Positions 58,277-64,000 of a stretch of DNA of 64,000 nucleotides are shown one piece after another; position 1 is the first letter of the stretch, and the number at the start of each line of letters is the position of its first letter. The DNA is taken from contig OU342630.1 of NCBI GenBank assembly GCA_910589415.1, positions 47,834,012 to 47,898,011 on the forward strand, in the 5' to 3' direction. The stretch comes from Malachius bipustulatus. Lineage: Eukaryota; Arthropoda; Insecta; Coleoptera; Melyridae. The notes under the pieces were generated by a model. The model was not told the DNA's origin and ran no database searches. It saw nothing but the letters and a program-made list of their open reading frames with translations. The position numbers were made by a program, and so were the translations under genes.

Positions 58277-59640
58277 TAAATAGTTTTAAGGAAGTCTACA
58301 TCCTCACTATACATAGGTATAGCAGAAAAATTTTTGTTGATAATGAAAGTCAATAAATCTATGAAAAACACTTGTAGGTATATAATTACATCATGCATTG
58401 CGGATCAAGAATGCTAAATTAAGAAAACTATAGGTACCTACAATTTCGCCTTCCAGCACGGTTGCTGATATAGGTACCTAATATAATAAAATATAAACGT
58501 TTGGTACTGAAAGCGGAATATACAAGGTGTTTCTAAACGGAGTACCATAAATTGAAGGACTTGTAGATAAAGCTAAAAAAATACGAAAATGTAGGAAAAA
58601 TTTTTTTCGAAAAGGCTTTATTGATGAGATACAGGGTGTTAAAGAGTCGACCGACAGACCACTCTTTTGTTAATATTTGTTGAAACAATAACCCAACTGA
58701 GACAATTTTTTGTGTGTAACAACAAGTTATAAAGAGCAATAATCAGACAAATTTTCGGTTTATTTCAATAAGCCAGTGGCGTAGAAACAGGGGTCGTTTG
58801 ACACTTTTGACTCTTTAAAAAAGTAAGGGCTAGGTTTTTTGATGTCTTATTACTTTTTTCTGAATCAACGGTCTTTTTACAATAAAAAAGCCATACTTGT
58901 TTAATTTGCCCAGAGGCGTCCGTTTTTGAGATATTTGCAATTTTGTGTCAGGACGTCAGTCGCTTTATGTAAAATACACTTAAAAATTTCATTTATTAAA
59001 ATTGTGAAGGTAGCTTTGAAATTTAAATAAACTAATTTTTGGACTTATAAAATTAGTTTATTAGTTTATTAGTTTATTTGAAAAAATTATTAATAATAGC
59101 GGAGTGTGTAATTTCGTATTTTTCCAATTTATTTGATTTTTTGGTTTCCTTGATTTTTTTTAGACCAAATAACATTTTTATTAGTCCAAAAATTAGTTTA
59201 TTTAAATTTCATTTATTTAAAAGAAATTTTAAAACAAATAATTCTATAGGTACTACGACCATTAATAGAAAATTGTTAAGGGCTATAGGCAAAAGTCTTT
59301 TCTTAAAGTGTGGTCTTTATTATAATATCAACGTAAATATTTATTATAATATTAACAATTTTCTATTAATATATTTATTTGGCAATTACTTCTATTATAA
59401 TAATGGTACTACGACCTATACAACCCGAATCATATAGGGCGCGGATTTATTAAGGGTTCCTATATTTAAGTTTTCCCTCCATCCACCCTTCTACACACCA
59501 ACGAGCTGGGGTTATTGGGTTGGGGGGCTCGAGTTTGGAATCGTTGGATGTCTCTCCTTGCAGACTTTTTTTCGATCCCATGAGTTTTTTTTTATAGGTA
59601 GGTACATTTCAATGTGTTCAGATAAAAGGAGTAGGTATAG
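58277..59640. other. No gene; remnant repeats and AT-rich iterations
   Basis: TACAAGGTGTTTCTAAACGG (58520) opens a TACAGGGTG-class repeat without a found partner. 59030-59440 is very AT-rich, with repeats of TTAGTTTATTAG, TATTATAATAT and GGTACTACGACC (59249 and 59405). No supported coding sequence is seen. Confidence 0.45.
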
Positions 59641-59653
59641 GTACGTAGGTTTA

Positions 59654-60450
59654 TACAGGGTTCCCAAAATCTATCTCTAAATATAAACATCAACTTTCTT
59701 ATTTTGCCAGATAGACAGTTATTGATGGTTAAATAGGCAAAGTTGGGCACAATTTGATGCTCATTAAGAATCAGGAATCTAATTTTTGAAAAATTCATCC
59801 ATACCTAAATGAAATATGCTGAAAATGCTGAGCAATTGAAATTGGTTTCTTATTTTAGCCATATCTTTTTAATTGTTGAAAATTAATTGATGCACGTTTT
59901 GCGGGTTTATCATAAGTCGTCATGAAGCAGCTATCCATCTGACAATATCTACAAAAATTTTCAAAGCCAACTATAAGTAGATTCCAGAATTTTCATAGTC
60001 AACTTGTGTTTTTCTTACGGCCGCCATATTGGTTTTTCATGTCATTCAGCATTAAAAAAATCAAGGAAACCAAAAATTATTAAAAAAAAAAATTTTATTA
60101 TTTTTTTTTCAAAAACAGGTAAGTACCTATACCTAGCAGGTAAGAAGTTAAGTGTAAGTAAAGAAGAGTGTACCTATTTCGGAAACGGCTCATCCAAATA
60201 TCGCAAAACGGTTTACATATCCTTATAGCTTAACTTTTCAAGTGGTTATCATTCATACCTAGGTACCTTGTTATAGGTACCTACCTATACCTATAACTTT
60301 AAAATTTCATCTAACATCATACCTATAGGATAGTTAGATATACCTACCTTCATCAAAAGTTAGAGACATAAAATTAAAAGTTAATAAAAGTTAAAAAATA
60401 GAGACATATATAAGCCGTTTTCGGATATCTTGAGCCGTTTTCAATGTAAA
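59654..60450. repeat. Chimeric repeat joining two palindromic families
   Basis: The left part (TACAGGGTTCCCAAAATCTA, GGCAAAGTTGGGCACAATTTG at 59732, GCCGCCATATTGG at 60020) matches the family at 13268 and 62918. The right part (AAACGGTTTACATATCCTTA at 60206, AAGCCGTTTTCGGATATCTTG at 60412) matches the interior of the 21302/48444 family. TAGGTACCTA words are dense at 60120-60350. Confidence 0.5.
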
Positions 60451-60713
60451 CATATTTGAAAATAGAATAGAATAGAATAGAATAGAATTTATTGTATTTT
60501 AAACCTATCGGTTTGTTACAATGGTTGGCAGGTTATAAGTTATAAATCTAAATATTGTAGTTAGGTATGTATCTCAACTATAATGCATGAGAAAAAAAAC
60601 TAACTAACCAACACACAATCACACCCACTAAAGTACCCCACTCAAACAAAGTACCCACAAAATCCATATTATACAATGTACCGCATACCCATCCCTTGAT
60701 CTGACTGTAAAAA

Positions 60714-60935
60714 CTAACAGGAAAAAACAATCAACGAGCTACTAATCATAATATAGTTAACAATCATAATCAAGGATGTGACTCTATTTTTACAAAAGTA
60801 CAGTATCAGGTCATCTTCATAGTTGTAGGCACCCTGTAAGTCTGTCAAGGACGATGTAAAGTTAGTTAAACCCTGGCAATCCCACGACACTACCCTAATT
60901 TTTTTCAAATTCAGTTTTTTGGAGTTTGACTGCAA
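60714..60935 (-). pseudogene. LINE ORF2 start fused to C-terminal or 3' sequence
   Basis: The frame starts MQSNSKKLNLKKIRVVSWDC, whose IRVVSWDCQGL resembles the SWN..GL start of LINE endonucleases. It overlaps the end of ORF1 by about 25 nt in another frame, as is common in LINEs. From about residue 25 onward it reads FTSSLTDLQGAYNYEDDLIL without endonuclease features, so this is a deletion junction. Confidence 0.5.
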
Positions 60936-61402
60936 TTACTTTGAACTATGTTCCTCCCATTTTTCACTTTCTTCTTTTCTTGAACTATCTTTTCCGGGGT
61001 TGCTTCAGAGTCCTCTGATGACTGTGGTTTGTTACGTTTTCGGTTTCTTCCGGTAAGTAGAAGCCGTTTCTTTTTGTTCTCAATTCTGTATTTCAGTGGC
61101 AAGTCTTCATTAATAAATATGTGCGTATTCTTTAATTTGCGTCTATTATTAAAGATGTGAGTTTTTAGGCGATAATCGTGGAGACATACCTTTACTGGTC
61201 TTTGCCGGTCATCTGCTTTCTGCCCAATTCTATAAATGGCTCTTACGCCAGATTCTGTACATTCGATATTCAGCTTCTGGCCCACAGTATCTATGAAAAA
61301 TTTCAAAATTTCTTCGTCTTCCGGAATCCCAAATATTATGAGATTGTTCTTGTTTACTTCCTTTTGCAGAAAATCTATTGTGGATTGTTGCCTTTGCACC
61401 AT
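60911..61402 (-). CDS. LINE ORF1-type RNA-binding protein (163 aa)
   Basis: The frame starts MVQRQQSTIDFLQKEVNKNN, a short coiled-coil-like lead, then LIIFGIPEDEEILKFFIDTV, VRAIYRIGQKADDRQRPVKV and HIFINEDLPLKYRIENKKKR. This is the RRM-like nucleic-acid-binding domain and basic C-terminal tail of L1-like ORF1 proteins, which coat LINE RNA. The C-terminus is Lys/Arg-rich. The full frame is uninterrupted, but the start may be missing upstream coiled-coil sequence (usual length 300 or more residues). The protein could still bind RNA; that is inference. Confidence 0.72.
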   Translation of the reverse strand: MVQRQQSTIDFLQKEVNKNNLIIFGIPEDEEILKFFIDTVGQKLNIECTESGVRAIYRIGQKADDRQRPVKVCLHDYRLKTHIFNNRRKLKNTHIFINEDLPLKYRIENKKKRLLLTGRNRKRNKPQSSEDSEATPEKIVQEKKKVKNGRNIVQSNCSQTPKN

Positions 61403-61409
61403 TGTTCAC

Positions 61410-62917
61410 AAGCGCGCATTTGCGAAAATAATTTTTTTTTTCGAAATTCGAAAATTAAATTTTTTTGCCATGACTACCGGGTAGTCGATAAAAAAACGAA
61501 GAAAATGAGCGGTGCCTGGTCTCTGTAGGTCAATAAATAAACTTTTTACGAGCGTTTCCGTATTTTTCTTCTCACCCCCATATCTCCCCTCCTAATTGGC
61601 CCACCACCCCCTTCCTCCGGCCCGTCAAATTACTCGGTGGCACCCTTCCTCTCGCAAAAAATTGACGCCCTAACTCCACCACCTGCCGAGCAAAAGTCAG
61701 TAATTTTTATTCATTTTTGCACCCTTAATATCGCAATATTTCGCGAACCAGTTGAGCTAAAGGGTTCAGGTCGGAACGAACTTCCGTGTTTAGTCAAGCT
61801 CTTCAATTTTCAATACCATAATTTTTTTGTCAGATCAAATCCGGCTCAGATATACCCGTTTTTCCGATAAAATTCATTTTCAGTAAATTTTAAAAGCGTG
61901 CCCCCCCTCCCCCTCACCCCGACCCAACCTAAGACACATGTGAAAAGACAGGGAAGGTCCGACTCCATCGACTGAAAAAAAAATAAAAATAGATTTCCCC
62001 GGTCTGTTTACGAGCTGTTATTTTACCGGTCCTGCTGGGTATGCAAGCTTTTGTAATGCAATACGGTTCAATAACGATCACAAAAATGATTAACTTCTGG
62101 AAAAACTCAATAGCATTGATTTTTATGATATTTTACCTCGTACGGGTTCCTACATTGTGAAGTATCTCGCAAACAGTGCGTCCTAGGACAAAAACGTACG
62201 ATGACTTTTCTTCTCTAAACAAAACAAGGTATCTACCATAAATAACCAATTTGCATTAAAGTCAGTGGCGTGCAAATTATTTATTAAAAAAGGTAAGAAC
62301 AAGTCCAGATCTCCGCCACTGGAGTGAAGAATTTTTCATCGGAAGTATCAACTCATGTATGTACTTCAATTAGCACAACTACTGTTCAAAATTTCAAATT
62401 ATTTCAATCGGCCAATTTTTTTATATTTCACAAATACGAATTTTTTCTTAAAACTTTAACACCCTGTATTTTCTTAACGAAGCATTTCACGAATATAGTT
62501 CATGAAGCAAAGTCATATTATTTTTCGATTCTCTATCGTTCCCTAGAGTTAACAAGGTAAAACCTGAATCACCCTGTATACATAATATATCTACCTATAC
62601 CTACCTATAATAGTCTAATCAATTTAAAGTCATGCAACTGTAAAAACCCTTCATAATGGATTTTCTCAGGAAATCTGAAAATAGCAATCCTTTTAGGTTC
62701 ATGTCCTATTTAAAAAATAATCGTCATTAACTGAGATAAGGAACATCCTGTATAAAATTTTTTACATCAATAAAGTACCTAAATCGAATTATAAAATTGA
62801 ACTGATTTTGCAGTTTTTATAACTCAAAATTCAAGTTAATTTATTGAGGGGTACTATGACTTTTTGATTGGGACTTTTTGACCCTGCATACCTACCTATA
62901 CCTGTAAGTAGGTAGGT
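61410..62917. other. No gene; pyrimidine-rich tracts and repeat ends
   Basis: C-rich tracts lie at 61560-61640 and 61898-61930 (CCCCCCCTCCCCCTCACCCC). Terminus-like CACCCTGTA words are at 62460 and 62570, without clear partners. No supported coding sequence is seen. Confidence 0.4.
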
Positions 62918-63804
62918 ATACAGGCTGGTTAACAATTCGATGCTCATGCATGCAACATTGGGATATCGCGGAAACGTTTTTGGTAAAAGATATAGGTAGA
63001 ATATATGTAGATTTACGTAAGTCGTCAACATCTATACCTATATACATACCTATCACTTGAAATTTTTAAGGGTAATTAAAACCCATTCAGGGTTTTCATA
63101 GTCAAAAAGTGATTTTCTTATGGCCGCCATATCGTATTTTCATGTTATATGGTTTTAAAAAAATCAAATAGGTAAACCAAATAGGTAGGTAGGTACCAAA
63201 AAAGTTCTGAATTTTTTTTATTTTTTCGAAAATAAAAAAGAAACTTATTTCACCGAATGACGGTGAATGACGGGGTATTTCCCGACATCATAATAGGATG
63301 TCTATATATGATGTCGCGAAGTGACATTATCGATTGCCGTATGTTTTTTTATGAAATTCGGTTAAATAAGTTATTTTCTTCGAAAAAAAAAATTACAGAT
63401 TTTTTTAATATGACAGATTTTGGGTACTTAGGTATTTTTAACACCGAAAGACACATAAAAAATCAATATAGCGGCAATAAGAAAAACAAAGTCGACTATG
63501 AAAACCCTGCGTTCTATATCTAAGTACCTATTGTAAACTTAGGTACAAAAAATAAAAAATAATAGATTTATTTCCAAATAATAAGAAAGATAATACGGCA
63601 AAAATAAAGAAATCTCGATTTTTCAGTTTAATCAGGATATTTCAGCAACGCCAAAAGCTTCCCATACATTTTCTTTCAGATTCTTAATATTAAGCTTTAA
63701 ATCTCTTAGCGCACATTTTCTCTAATTTAACCGACACTGCTAGGTATCTTTTACCGTTTCCAAGATCCGCAATGGTGCGAGCATCGAATTGTCAATCACC
63801 CTGT
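62918..63804. mobile_element. TACAGG-ended palindromic element (887 bp)
   Basis: The left end TACAGGCTGGTTAACAATTC and the right end GAATTGTCAATCACCCTGTA are inverted, and matching continues through GATGCTC and GGAAACG. Internal inverted segments include GGTTTTCATAGTC (63092) and GACTATGAAAACC (63493). It is the fullest copy of the family whose pieces occur at 7872, 13268 and 59654. The interior is AT-rich and non-coding. Confidence 0.75.
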
Positions 63805-64000
63805 AGGTATGATGAGGAAATTAAAAATGTTTGTCAATTTTCATGTCACAAAGGATCAAGGTAGGTACTTATAAGGACATACGAGTTTTTTCCTGGCATT
63901 ATAGTTAATAAAAATGCAATCTTTTCCAGTTTCCTTCAGCTTGTTAGCTTAGAGCAGGCCAAGCATTTCCGTTGGACGCTTCGCGGGAACATCAAATAAG

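Larger units (their letters stand above)
60461..61402 (-). mobile_element. Internally deleted LINE with (ATTCT)n tail
   Basis: On the minus strand, ORF1 is followed by an overlapping ORF2 start, then directly by 3' sequence ending in AATAAATTCTATTCTATTC (60461-60490). The LINE endonuclease and reverse transcriptase are missing between the two. The copy is therefore about 0.95 kb, with both ends kept. Confidence 0.7.

Noticed and set aside
59078..59437. 119-codon plus-strand frame
   Set aside because: It is made of AT-rich iterations (Phe, Ile, Asn, Tyr codons) and has no domain.
1..64000. CRISPR array, bacterial operon or rRNA
   Set aside because: No regularly spaced direct repeats, no ribosome-binding-site-led gene series and no rRNA-like conserved blocks are seen. 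The sequence is eukaryotic in character.

Overview
This window is insect-type (arthropod) genomic DNA: AT-rich, intron/intergenic in character, with no bacterial operon structure, no rRNA and no complete host gene that I can name. Every confidently recognised coding sequence belongs to a mobile element, and the families seen (BEL/Pao, P element with THAP domain, pogo/Tigger with PHD finger, KRBA2-like integrase, Crypton-type tyrosine recombinase, several non-LTR elements) are typical of insect genomes. Very frequent short words such as TAGGTACCTACC and the element terminus TACAGGGTG / CACCCTGTA recur throughout. I cannot fix the order (Lepidoptera, Coleoptera and Hemiptera are all possible).

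Layout. 0-3 kb: small inverted-repeat elements, a 1-kb foldback element and the 3' end of a non-LTR retrotransposon. 7.8-11.5 kb: old palindromic repeats and two TIR elements. 13.3-16.4 kb: a degenerate pogo/Tigger transposon, with TIRs and a TA target duplication, sitting inside an older palindrome. 20.6-21.1, 32.4-33.8 and 41.8-42.85 kb: three internally deleted Crypton-like tyrosine-recombinase elements that share an unusual architecture. 21.3-23.4 kb: a foldback element and a MITE. 25.4-26.8 kb: a TIR element with a broken KRBA2-like integrase and a 139-bp direct duplication. 26.9-28.0, 30.3-31.4, 55.0-55.9 and 60.5-61.4 kb: four non-LTR retrotransposon remnants. 29.3-30.1 kb: one foldback nested in a relative. 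34.2-40.8 kb: a complete, apparently young BEL/Pao LTR retrotransposon on the minus strand. 48.4-53.4 kb: two large foldback elements with a decayed IS630/Tc1-mariner-type transposase between them. 53.9-56.0 kb: a three-level nest. 56.3-58.3 kb: a MITE, two hairpins and a P-element deletion derivative with 24-bp TIRs and an 8-bp target duplication. 59.6-63.8 kb: chimeric and intact copies of one more palindromic family.

How things work together. Only the BEL/Pao element is near-intact: its two LTRs look identical and a single stop codon interrupts its polyprotein. The other autonomous classes are deletion derivatives or fragments, while most repeat mass is non-coding foldback DNA that would depend on enzymes supplied elsewhere.

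The most interesting signal is in the three Crypton-like remnants. Each carries a short recombinase remnant, a palindrome upstream of it and, just after it, a multi-segment hairpin. The DNA flanking the hairpins is conserved (GTCGTNG... and ...AATATACTAT), but the paired stems differ completely in sequence while keeping the ladder-like shape. A hairpin of similar design lies at 56.6 kb without an ORF.
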